Positions 25,501 to 36,600 of a DNA stretch of 64,000 nucleotides are shown here, in pieces; within the stretch, counting starts at the first letter, position 1, and each line of letters begins with the position of its first letter. A model generated the notes under the pieces. That model was not told where the DNA came from, did no database searches, and saw nothing but the letters and a program-made list of their open reading frames with translations. The DNA is taken from the NCBI GenBank assembly GCA_963922205.1, contig CAWUHX010000233.1, positions 248,001-312,000 on the forward strand, given 5' to 3'. Made by a program: the position numbers and the translations under genes. Source of the DNA: Romanomermis culicivorax. Its lineage: Eukaryota; Nematoda; Enoplea; Mermithida; Mermithidae.

Positions 25501-28500
25501 ATCAAAGAGAAAAAAGCAAAAAATATAAAATAAAAAAAACAACGAAAAAATATTACAAGACTGAAACGCCGATTGGAAGTTTCAAAAAAATAAAAGAAGA
25601 TAGAAAAAAAATCATACCAAAACTAAAACGTCAATTAGAAGGTTCAGAAAAACAGAAAAAAATTTATAGCAAAAGTAAAACGTGAAATCAAAAGTTTAAA
25701 AAAATGGATTCGTACCACAAAAAACAGAAAAAAACAAAAAGCAAAAAATTGAAAAGAAAAAGAATAAAAAACAAAAAGCAAAAAAATAAAATGGAAAAGA
25801 AAAAAGAAAAAAATTTTACAAAACTGAAACGTCGACTGGAAGGTTCAAAAAAATTAAAAGAAGCTACAAAAAAGTTATACCAAAACTAAAACAAGGAATC
25901 AAAAGTTTAAAGAAGGAATTCATACCACAACAAAAAGAAAAAAAACAAGAAACCAAAAAGAGAACAAAACAAAAAAAAAACAAAAACCACAAAACAAAAA
26001 AACAAAAAAGGAAAAAAGCAAAACAATAAAATAAAAAAACCATAAACGAAAAAAAGCAAAAAGCAAAAAGGAAATAAAACAAAATAAGCAAAAAAACGAG
26101 AGCAAAAAAATAAAAAAAACAAAAAAGAAAAAATATTACAAAACTGAAACGTCTATTGGAAAGTTAAAAAAAATAAAACAAGCTACCAAAATTATACCAA
26201 AACTAAAACGTCAAGTAGAATGTTCAGAAAAACAAAAAAAAAATTATAGCAAATGTAAAAACTGGAATCAAAAGTTAAAAAAAGGAATCCATACCACAAA
26301 AAAAAGAAAAAAAGAACAAAAAGCAAAAAATAAAAAACAACTAGAAAAAACAAAAAACGTAAACGAAAAAAAGCAAAAAGCAAAATAGAAAAATAAAACA
26401 AAAAAAAGTAGCAAAAAAAACCAAAAAAGAAAAAAGACCCAAAAATTTACATCAAAATTGAAACGTCAATCTAAAGGTTGAAAAAAAATTTTACCATTTT
26501 ATATTCGTCCAATATTTTAACGTTGCGGTTATCGTCGTCCCTGAAGCAAAAAAAATTTGGTTTACACACGCAGGTAAAAATATGCAAATTTTTTTACTCG
26601 TCCGCCGATGACGTCAGCAACGACGATGTCGACGAAGAATCGTCGTCTTCTAGCTGTAGTTACAGTAAGAAAGAAGCATCTATAGTAAGATACAAAATTC
26701 ACATGTACCTGAATATACAGTAATACGCAAAATTTTCAAAAAAATTCTACAGTAAAACACAACAATTTGCGTAGAAAAAATTAGCACCAACTTCTTGATT
26801 ATTATCGGCGCTTTTGGAAATTTTCCGACGCAGCGTAGTCGTCGTTGTCATTTTTTCGCTGCGTTTTTTCGTTGCGGCCATTTTTATAATTTTTTTCCTG
26901 TCGCCGCCGCTGACGCAACGACCATTTTTTTTGTTGGGCGACGACGATGTTGACGTTGACGTCGCCGCAGCCGCAGCCGACGCAACATTATTCAACGACG
27001 CGCGTTTTACGTACAATAAAGTACGCAGAGCTTCGGCGAACGCTTCTAAATCTTCGTTGGGCGTGTCGGCGTTGACGTCCGCGTCGTCGGCGGCAGCGTC
27101 GTCGTCGTCGACGATTTTTGACCTTTGAAATTTTTTTTGTTTTGTTAAAATTTCGAATTTTAGAATTTTATACAAAAATTTTTCATATTACAGAATTTTT
27201 ATGAATTTTTTAAATTAAATTTCAATTTTTCGTAATATGGAAGAAAATTTCAAAAATTCTATACAAAACTTAGAATATTTTAATGAATTTTTCATAAAAT
27301 TCTGAAATTTTATTGCGTTTCTTGATAAAATTTCAATTTTGGCTGAATTGCTGTACGCTTTGAAGATTTTTTTTTTGAATTTTATACAAAAATTCAATTA
27401 GTTCTTGACGAAATTGTGAAATTTGAAAGAACTTTTAATAATATTTTTAAAAATCCCAATTGATTTCTATTTAGAATTCTAAAATTCTAATGGATTTTTG
27501 TTATAAAATTCTGAAATTCCAATATATTTTTTGATAAAATTCTAGAATTCTAATGAAATTTTTGATAAAATTTTAAAAATTCAATGAATTTTTGATACGC
27601 AAACATTCGAATTTTATCCGGAAAAATTGATTTTTTTGTGGAAATCCAAATTTCAGAATCTTACACATGAAAAAAAATTAAAAAATCTTTTGTTAGAACT
27701 GGAATCTACAAAAATTTAAGAGCTTTTAAAAAATATGAAAATTTGCTTTCTACTAGAAGAAACTCTACGTGCTTTCTACTGGAAGAAATTTTTAGAACTC
27801 TATACAAAAATTTTAATATTTTAGTGAATTTTATGCAAAAATTTTGATAATTTTTATGACTATTTTTATAATTTTTTAATAAAATTTCAATTCCCTCTCT
27901 TTTTATGTGAAAACTTTTGTCCGATATATTTTTTTGAATAGTATTTTTAAATATAAAACTTGTTTAAATTCAGAATTTTATAAAAGAATTCGAATATTTT
28001 AATCAATTTTCTGATAAAATTCTAAGATTTTTAGGAATTTTTAGATAAAATTCTCAAATTTCTTCAGATACTGTTTTTTTGTAAGAAAAAATTTATAAAA
28101 TTTTTTTTCTGCACTTTTTTAAAAAAAATTTCCCGAATTTTATGCAAAAACGCAAATATTTTGAATAATTTCATGATGACATTCAAAATTTTCCATGAGT
28201 TTATTCATAAAATTTCAAATTTTCTCGAGATACTGTAGCTTTTGTAAATTCTTTTCCTTGGATAAATTTGGGAAAAAATATTTTCTATACTTTTCGTAGA
28301 AAAAATTTTCGGAATTTCAAACAAAAAATTAAATATTTTAATGAATATTTTCATAAAATTCCAAAACATCTTAAAATATTGTGCTTTATGAAATAATTTT
28401 TTTCGCCTATTTAAAATTTTCAGAATTTTATACTGAAATTCCAATAATTTCATGAATTTCTTAAAATAATGTACTTTTTAAAAAAAAAAATCCAGAATTT

Positions 28501-31500
28501 TATACAAAAATTTTAATATTCTGATGAATTTTTCCACAAAATTCTAAAACTTTTATGAATTTTCTGATAGAATGAAAAATCAAAAAATCACGAAAACTCT
28601 TCGAATCGTAAGAAAAATATCAAAAATTACAATTCTTAAATTCGAAAATTGAGTAATTCAGAATAATTTAAATTAAATTTGCATTTGCAAAAAAATCACA
28701 AAAATTTAAATTTTTTTTCTCAGAACATTGCATTTTTTTTGTAAAAAATCAGCAAAATTCTATAGTATATTTGAGAAAAAATTGATTATTTTTCGAGAAA
28801 AAACATCAAAATCCGAATATTGACAAAGAATTGCTAAAATTCGAATAAATTTGTAAATTTGATAAACAATTCAAAAATTCAAGGAGTTTAAAAAATTCTA
28901 TATTTTTTTATGAAAAAATCATAAAAATCACGTGAATAGTTGGAAAAATGTAGGAAAATTCGGATTTTTATATTCGAAAATGTAAACTTTTACACTTCGC
29001 GAAAATTCGAATATCATCCGCAGAAAATTGATTTTTTTGTTATTAAAATTCCAAATTTTATAATCTTATGCAAAAAATTTTGTTAATTTTCTGTCAGAAC
29101 TAGAATCTACAAAATTTAGGTATTCAAAATTTTTTTGTGAAAAATTCACAAAAAAATATTTAAAAATAAAATTTTATGCCTCAAAATTATAGATTTTTTT
29201 GCAAAAGGCTACAAAAATTGAAATAATAATGTAAGCTTAGACAAAATTTCAAAATTTTGTCTCAAAAAATAATGAAAAATTCACTCTTGTTCTTCTTCTA
29301 CGGCATCTTTATTTTTCGACACGTATTCTTCCAATAATCGCCTCTTCTCTTTAAAATATTCCAAATCTTCTTTCAACATTTTCTGTTTTTCTTTCAACTT
29401 TTCCTGCAAAATTGAAAAAAAAATTAAAAATTAGTAAATAAAATAAAAAATACATTTGAAAATGAAAAATTAACAAATACCTAAAAACTATTAAATTTAA
29501 AAATAAAATTTAAAAAATTGACACTTTAACGTGAAATTTCTTATTAAAAATTAATGCTAAATTTTAAATTCGACACAACACACTTCCGAAATTTAAAAAA
29601 AAATTTCCATTCAAATTCTGCTTTACAACACAAAAGCTCCAAAAATGAATTTTTGGTGAACGAAAATTAAAATTCTCAAACCTCAAAACGAACTTGAAAA
29701 ATACTTTGATTTTCAGAAATTTAAATTCAATTTTCGTCTAATTTTCGCACAAAAATTTAAACTCGGTTGGTGTAGATCGAAAATTCGGGTTTTAGCAGTG
29801 TAAATCCAACGTTTACACGAAAATGTTTGAGTTTTGTGAGAATAAATTAAAAAATTTTCGTCGTGAAAAAATCAAATCTAAATTTTTGGATTTGAATTTA
29901 CACTTAAAAAATCTACAGTAAAAATTTGGCTTTTTGAAGAGTGTAAATTCAATTTTTAAACTTAATTCTCAAGATTTGTGCGCAAATATCGAAAAATTTT
30001 CGTGGAAAATTAAAATTCGACTTTTTGAATTATAAAATTTTCGAATTTTTACTCCTAAAAATTTGAAGTCGATTAGTGTAAAGCGAAAAACGTGCTTTTT
30101 TCCGACAATCAAAAAATTCCAGCTCGGTTAGAGTAAAGTGAAAATGTGTTTTTTGGAGAGTGTAAATTCAATTTTTACGCACAATTTTTGAAATATGTGG
30201 GTGGAAATTAAAAAATTTTCATGACGAAAAATTTAAATTCGACGAATTTTACACCCAAAAATTAAAACTCGGTTGATGTAAAGTGAGCATTTTAATTTTT
30301 TGAGCTGCTTAAATCTAGTTTTCATTTTTATCAAAAGAAATACTAATTCGACGAGTTTTCGAATTTTTACACCCAGAAATCAGAAGGTGTAAAGCGAGAA
30401 TTTTTATTTTTCGAGCAGCGTGAATGATTTTTTTTCATTTCTGCAAAAAGGAGTACAAATTCGACGAATTTTACACCCAAAAATCAAAACTCGGTTGGTG
30501 TAAAGTGAACATTTTAATTTTTCGAGCAATGTAAATTTAGTTTTCATTTTTGCAGAAAGAAATACAAATTCGACGAGTTTTCGAATTTTACACCGAAAAA
30601 TGAAAACTCGATTAGTGTAAAGTGAAAATTTTAAGTTTCCGAGCAATGTGAATTAAGTTTTCATTTTTTTTGACAGGAAATTCAAATTCGACGAATTTTA
30701 AACTCAAAAGCGAAAACTCGGTTGGTGTAAAATGGAAATTTTAATTTTTCGGGCAATGTAAATTATTTTGGCGAAAAGAAATTCAAATATGACAAATTTT
30801 CAAATTCTACACCCAAAAATTAAAGCTCAGTTGGTGTAAAATGAAGAATTTAATGTCTCGAGTAATTTAGATCTAGTTTTTGTTTTCATTTTTGTGACAG
30901 GAAATACAAACTTTGTAAAGCAAATTTTCAGAATGTAAAGTTTAAAATTTTCTTCAAAACAGGGTTGATGTAGAGGGCAAATTTTAATTTTCGGAACAGT
31001 GTAAATTTAGTTTTCATTTTTTGACAGGGAATTCAAATTCGATGAATTTTTGAATTTTACACTCAAAAATGAAAACTCAATTGATGTAAAGTGAAAATTT
31101 TAAGTTTCCGAGCAATGTAAATTTAGTTTTCATTTTTTTGATAGGAAATTCAAATTCGGCGAATTTTCGAATTTTAAACTCAAAAGCGAATACTCGGTTG
31201 ATGTAAAATGAAAATTTTCATGTCTCGAATAATGTAAATCTAGTTTTTATTTTCATTTTTGTGACAAGAAATACAAATTTTGAGAAGCAACTTTTCCGAA
31301 TGTAAAGTTTGAAATTTTCGCCAAAACTGGATTGGTGTAATATGTAAATTTTAATTTTTCCGAGCAGTTACTATTTTAAATTATGCGACATGAAATTCAA
31401 ATTTTGTAAAGTAAAACTTTTCAATTTTCCAAGTGTAAAGTTTCAAATTTTCGCCAAATTGTAAACTCACGTGATACAATTTAGTTTGTTCGTCTAGAAA

Positions 31501-32992
31501 TTTGGCCATTTGACGCCTGGCGTCCCTCATTTGCCTATCGAATAGGAAAATTGTCGAATCTAATTCGAATAATTTTTGCATTAAAATTTTTCTATCGTCG
31601 TCGATTTCTTCTTCCCTTAAATCTGTACATTCTCGATCGAACAATTTCGATACGTGATCCAATTCGCTACAAAATTTCCGTTCGGGAGTTTTTTCGTCCA
31701 ACGTATACAAAACGGGAAAAATTTGCGGGAAACTTTACAACAAAAATAAGCTTGTAAAGTTAGTTTACAAAAATTGTGTAAAAACAAACTTTAAAATTCG
31801 ATAAACCGACGGCAATGTTATACGAACGAGAGGATCTTTGAAGAAAACTTCGTCCAAAAGCGAATAGTTTACAGTTAACCAGTTGACTTGAAATTTGGCC
31901 AAATGATCGTTCTATGTGTGAGTGTAAACTAGGTGTAAAGTGTAGAAATATTTTACACAACTTTACACTCACCAATCTTTCCAATAAAGGCAACATTTTT
32001 TCTAGAGTATCTAAAAATTCGTTGGCCAATTTGACTAAACATTTCAAAAAATGTTCGGCCACCGCCGGCGTAATATCGGACATTAAAGCTGGAAAATTTT
32101 TAAAGTGTAAAGTCACTTTACAACGACTTTACAGTCTACTTTTTCCCGTTTCGTTTTTCGTCGTTTGGCCCCCAATTTCGCCGTCGTCGATTTGGCGGGG
32201 TATGAGTAAAATTTGCAACAATTGCACCTTAACCTCCATTATATATTCCCTAGATTGGCATTCTAGCCTTTCGTACAATTGATTAGCGTCCGCCGAGCAT
32301 AATCTAAATTAATTAATTAATTAGCGTGCTCAATTAATTAGCTAACTTTACTTGTAAACTAAAGCTTTAATTTTCGGGGCGTCGATTTTTTTACCCTTGC
32401 CGGTTACGAAATTGTCCAATAATCGATCGCGGTACATTTGCCTTACGTTATGACGTAATTGGATCCAACTTTTTTGTAAATCGTTTACATTTTGTTCGTC
32501 GTTTTTGCATAAAAATCTAAGTGTAAAGCGAAAATTCGTACATTTTCCACTGGGAAAAATTTTTTATCCGTACTCTCTTTCTAAACAAGCGCGGCAAGAA
32601 CAATTTCTGCAGGAATTTTCGCCGTTATTTACCTGGAAAAACGCTCGAAATTTAACAAGTTTTTGGATTTTTTTTCGCTATTTTTACTAAAATAGTAGCT
32701 TCGACGCAATGCATATTGGGTGAAGAATCGGTAAATAAGCGGCTACAATCGTCGCAAAGCTAGAAAAAATGTAAACTGGTTGAAAATTCCATCTTCACTT
32801 TACAATTTACACCGTTAAAAAATGACAAACTTCAATATTATCGTCTTTATCGGCGGCGGCGGCGGAGCGACGAGCTTGTTTCAAAACTAGACGAATAATT
32901 TTTTGGTGTAAACGACCGAAAATCCTTACTTTACACTTACTTTGTCGACATCTATCGCATAAAGAATCGGGCGAATTTTTGTTGCAAGCCAT
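19990..32992 (-). CDS. FAM193A: FAM193-family protein
   Basis: Conserved animal protein of poorly known function, reported nuclear in vertebrates. Twenty-two exons, 882 aa: 32992-32941, 32886-32813, 32759-32688, 32632-32574, 32516-32352, 32303-32140, 32088-31973, 31911-31790, 31732-31471, 29403-29285, 27122-26792, 26653-26598, 26540-26495, 24940-24839, 24730-24563, 22761-22671, 22623-22475, 22406-22338, 22289-22199, 21288-21077, 21019-20971, 20069-19990. Family marks: N-terminal Cys pairs (CDRCR, CDDCSRLF, CRNCSCRACLERE), WIQLRHNVRQMYR, LYERLECQSREYIMEVKVQ, the motif HCDCCYCEMFGQHQ followed by MQIRERLRQKL, DLDEILNFIE, and the C-terminal EVFAPKNLD...DDVDKEVEYFKK. Every junction keeps phase. 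Acidic and Ser-rich low-complexity regions lie in exons 11-12. It is head to head with PDI. A versus B paralogue cannot be decided. Confidence 0.93.
20070..20970. repeat. FAM193 last intron, GTGTAAAGT-rich repeats
   Basis: About 0.9 kb in which AGTGTAAAGT recurs every 20-60 bp with variable spacers (for example around 20118-20220 and 20600-20700). It is degenerate, without a fixed period. The F/Y/L-rich minus-strand ORFs of 67-105 aa are artefacts of the repeat. Confidence 0.7.
21289..22198. repeat. FAM193 intron with about 23-bp repeats and a 144-bp tandem duplication
   Basis: The basic unit is about TGATGTAAAGTTAATTTAG. Over it lies a near-perfect 144-bp direct duplication: TCGTGCCTATTTAGTTTCAT occurs at 21901 and again at 22045, and the surrounding sequence repeats with it. 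The identity of the two copies means this duplication is recent. Confidence 0.8.
24748..24820 (-). tRNA. trnM-CAU: tRNA-Met (CAU), elongator type, inside a FAM193 intron
   Basis: A 73-nt cloverleaf on the minus strand: acceptor GCTTGGG pairing with CTCGAGC plus discriminator A, D-arm GCTC-AGTCGGTA-GAGC, anticodon loop CTCATAA (anticodon CAU), T-arm GAGGG-TTCGAGC-CCCTC. A-box (TGGCTCAGTCGG) and B-box (GGTTCGAGCCC) are intact. Its anticodon arm is like elongator tRNA-Met and not initiator. It lies in the 108-nt intron 24838-24731 between FAM193 exons 14 and 15, on the same strand, followed at once by a T9 run. Confidence 0.93.
24941..26494. repeat. FAM193 intron, A-rich array with a recurring AAACGTCAATTAGAAGGTTC unit
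   Basis: About 1.5 kb of AACAAAAAAG-type DNA on the plus strand in which an ACTRAAACGTCRATTRGAARGTTC marker recurs (near 25352, 25560, 25622, 25823, 26142, 26200 and 26455), often followed by a TACCAAAACTAAAAC segment. It is a higher-order tandem repeat with uneven period. The Phe-rich minus-strand ORFs (FFLFCSFFYLFF type) are translations of A-runs. Confidence 0.75.
27123..29284. other. FAM193 intron 10, AT-rich low complexity
   Basis: A 2.16-kb intron of degenerate ATTTTATAAAAATTCAAATATTTT-type sequence. No gene, RNA or defined repeat unit beyond loose similarity between successive stretches. Confidence 0.6.
29404..31470. repeat. FAM193 intron 9, about 120-150-bp tandem repeats
   Basis: From about 29750 to 31440 successive units share AAAACTCGGTTGGTGTAAAGTG, TTTTAATTTTTCGAGCAATG, TAAATTTAGTTTTCATTTTT and AAATTCGACGAATTTT. 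I can follow roughly ten units, increasingly regular towards 30250-31300. No coding capacity. Confidence 0.75.
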
Positions 32993-33663
32993 AGACAGGC
33001 AGTTAGTTAGTTGTCCTTGGCGCGAATGACTAAAAAAACGCCGGTATTTACTCTGCGATTCCTACAGTAAAAACAATACTTTTAGGTATAACAAAACAAA
33101 AATAACATACTGCAATTGTGTTTCATAAGTTGGCATAAAATTATTGTGAGGATAATCAGTCCTGATAAAGCATTGAAGCGCTCCTCGCATATCACTTTCC
33201 GATCTATCGTCGACTGCTCATGTAGTTATTTTAAACTAGCGCAATTTATTAGACATATAATTTACATCTTGCCAATTGCGCGAGGTCAAATCTACAGTAA
33301 TAAGACGCAAACTTATCGCCACGTTGACTTAAGAACTGCAAAGTTTATTTTCGTTCCTCGTTCCATATTTGGTTTGGTGTGTAATTATATAATGGCTGGC
33401 CATTTTTGGAAATTTACACTAATTTCGATAATATGCAAATTTTTCCATTCGATTTCGTCGCTTTACAACTTTTTTTTCGAGGATTAAATGTCGACATTTT
33501 TCTTTCTAAATTTTCGCCCAAAAAACTCGAAATTTGGTTATTTTTTCAAGGAAAATAAATTTTGAAAGTTTATTTTGGATTAGATTCCGACATTTTCCCC
33601 TCAATTTTTCCCAAAAAAACTTCAAATTTCGTTATTTATTTAAGGAAATATAATATTAAAACC
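32993..33663. promoter_or_regulatory. Head-to-head spacer of FAM193 and PDI
   Basis: The start codons of FAM193 (minus) and PDI (plus) are 671 bp apart, so a shared bidirectional promoter or two back-to-back promoters must lie here. An ATTTTCCCC...CCAAAAAACTTC-type segment just 5' of PDI is partly duplicated (33495-33545 and 33580-33640). The 123-aa plus-strand ORF at 33116-33487 has no family resemblance. Confidence 0.5.
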
Positions 33664-36600
33664 ATGTCCGTAGCGTTTTTTACGATCGTCGTCGCCGCCT
33701 TGGCCGCTAGCCTAAACGCCGAAAGCGCCGAGACGGATAAAGATCACGTGCTCGTTTTGACGGACAAAAATTTCGACGACGCTATTAAAGAACATAAATT
33801 TATTTTAGTAGAATTTTGTGAGTGGGTTTTTTGTGGGGTGTGTAAACTAACATCGAAGTAAGCTTACATCCTCGTCGCGTGAAACTATGGAAAATTCGCC
33901 TTTCTGACTATAACCCTTAATTTTGTGGAAGGTGTAAAATTGTAAACTTTACACTTATTCTCCGAAATCCCACAATATTATCTGTTTTTACGCCGAGAAA
34001 ATCCGAGAAATATGGCATTTTCCCACTTTAAAATGTAAACTTTACACTTTTCAGCCAAAAACCTACTTTACACCACAAATTCAGGCTTATGTACATTACA
34101 TTTATTCAGTCGAAAAGCGAAAGAAATATAATGTGAAATTCGTAGAAAAATCAAATCCACTGAAAAATCATTTCAAAGTATACTTTTTGCCCGAAATGTG
34201 GTAAATTTTTCATGAAAATCTTCCAAGTGTAAAGTTTTATTTCCAGTTTAAATCTGAGCTTTTGATTGAACTTCCGAAAGTTTTCGTACAAACTTGTGAG
34301 AGTGTAAAGTGCTTTAGCTTTACACTTCTCCGCGAAAAAGTACTTTACACTACACCACAAATTATATTTTTCAGTAGGAAGCCTTAAAAACTCGACCTAA
34401 AATCCGGACTTTTAATTTTTTTCTTCGACAATTTAGCCCAAAAACTATCCAAAATTTTTTTCTATTCCGGTGTAAAGTGGGCAAATATATTTGGCGTAAA
34501 ATTGGCATTTGAAGCCGAATTCCAGTTTCCCGATCAATAAATCCAGAAATTAGGTTTTTTCCTCAAAATCTCAGAAAAATCTTCGTGTAAAATGAGAAAA
34601 TGTAGGTTTTCTTATCGAAAATGCACATTTGTGATCAAAAATTCCGGAAATTTGATTTTTTTGTGTAAAATGTAGAAAATCGGATTTCAGGCGCAGATAC
34701 GGAAGAGTTTACACTTTTTCTTATTGTAATCCATTTTCTCGTTAAATCACATAAATAGTGATTGTGTAAAGTGAGAACTTTTTCTTTTTGTAAATTTAGT
34801 TTTTGTCAAAATTGCCGAAAGATGATTTTTTGTATAAGTTCTGCTCGCAAAAATTTCGATTTTCTCTAGTGTAAACAAGAAACTTTGCGTTTTCAACATC
34901 AAGTTTGGTAGAATATAAATTTTCCAACCAACAGGTGTCAAAAATTCATGAAATTTCGCATTAAAAGTTTGAAAAAATCTTGGTGTAAAAATAAGTGATT
35001 TTTTTCGTGTAAAGTAAAAATGTCAAATATCTCTATTCGAACAACCGAAACTTTAGCAAAGTTTACACCATATATATACCTAGTGTTTAAAGTCGATTTT
35101 TTTCTTCATCCCAGACGCGCCTTGGTGCGGACATTGTAAAGCTTTGGCGCCCGAATATTCCAAAGCCGCCAAACAATTGATGGAAGAAAATAGCGAAATA
35201 AAGCTGGCCAAATGCGACGCTACGGAAAATCAAGATTTGGCTTCGAAACACGGCGTCAAAGGTTATCCGACCTTGAAATTTTTCCGCTCCGGTGAACCAA
35301 TCGAATATTCCGGTGAGTTGTAAAGCCCAAAATTACTGCGGTGTAAAGCCTACATTTTTAGTTTAAAGTAGAATTTTCGCTGGATGTTCACATTTTTTTC
35401 CAAATATTATTAAAGTGTAAAGTATAATGTCTGTGTCCGGAAATTCTCTTTCAAAATTTTCATAGTGTAAAGTCTAAATTTCCACTTTAAAGTAGAACTT
35501 TTGTTCAATGTCCAAAATTTTTCTTTCAAAAATTGTGAAAGTATGAAATTTGAATTTTTACTTTAAAGTAGAATTTATATTCAATGACGAAAATTTTTTC
35601 TAAAAAATTTTCATAGTTAAAAGTTTGAATTTTAAGTTTAAAGTAGATATTTTTTTAGTGCGCAAAAATTTCCCTCAAAAATCGTCAATCTAAAGATTTG
35701 ATTGCCAACTATAGAAGTGTAGAGTCAAATTCTTAGTTTAAAAGATATATTCTGCTGAATGTTCAAAATTTTTTCTCAGAAATTGTCAAAGTGTGAAGCA
35801 TAAATTTTCACTTTAAAGTAGAATTTCTGTTCAGTGTCCGAATTTTTTTCTAAAAAACTGTCATAAAGTCTATATTCTCAGTTCAAAGTATAAATTTCAC
35901 AAAATAATCCAAAGATTTAATTGACAACTATCAAAGTGTAGAGTCAAATTTTTAGTTTAAAGTAGAATTTTCGTATATCTTCAAGTTTATGAAGTTTAAA
36001 GACGAATTTTGAGTTTAAAGCAGATTTTTTTGTAAAACTCCCAAAGTGCAAACTCTGTACTTTGCGTTTCTTGAAGATTGTCGAAGTGTAAAGTGCAAAT
36101 TTTCACTTTAAAGTAGAAATTTTTTTGATTGTCCAAAAATTTTTCTTAAAAATTGTCGTAGCGTAAAGTCTTTTTTTTCAGTTTTATGCAGAATTTTTGT
36201 CGAATATCCAAAGATTTGATTGATAAATTATAAAGAAATTGAAAAATTGACAATGACAAGTCCAAAGTATATATTTTTAGCTTAAAAGTGGAATTTTGGT
36301 TCAAATCTCTCCAAAGTTGCCAAAAGTGTAAAGTGGAATTTTCAGTTTAAACTGCAATTTGCTACCTTTTTCAGGTGGTCGGGACGCAGCCGGTATCGTT
36401 CAATGGGTGAACAAAAAAACTCAACCGGCTTACAAAGTTTTAGAAAGCGCAGATGATGCTAAAAAATTCCAAGAACAACATAGCGTTACAATTTTGGGAT
36501 TTTTCAAGGTAAATTGTGCAAATTTTTTTCTTTGTTTAAAATTTACACCAAACTTTTACATTCATAGGATACGTCCAGCGAAAAAGCTTCGTTGTTTAAA

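Noticed and set aside
25074-26401. Phe-rich ORFs suggesting small multi-pass membrane proteins
   Set aside because: They are the complement of A-rich DNA (AACAAAAAAG) in a FAM193 intron; overlapping frames give the same composition.
33116-33487. 123-aa plus-strand ORF between FAM193 and PDI
   Set aside because: No family resemblance, no splice or start context, and AT-rich codon content like intergenic DNA.
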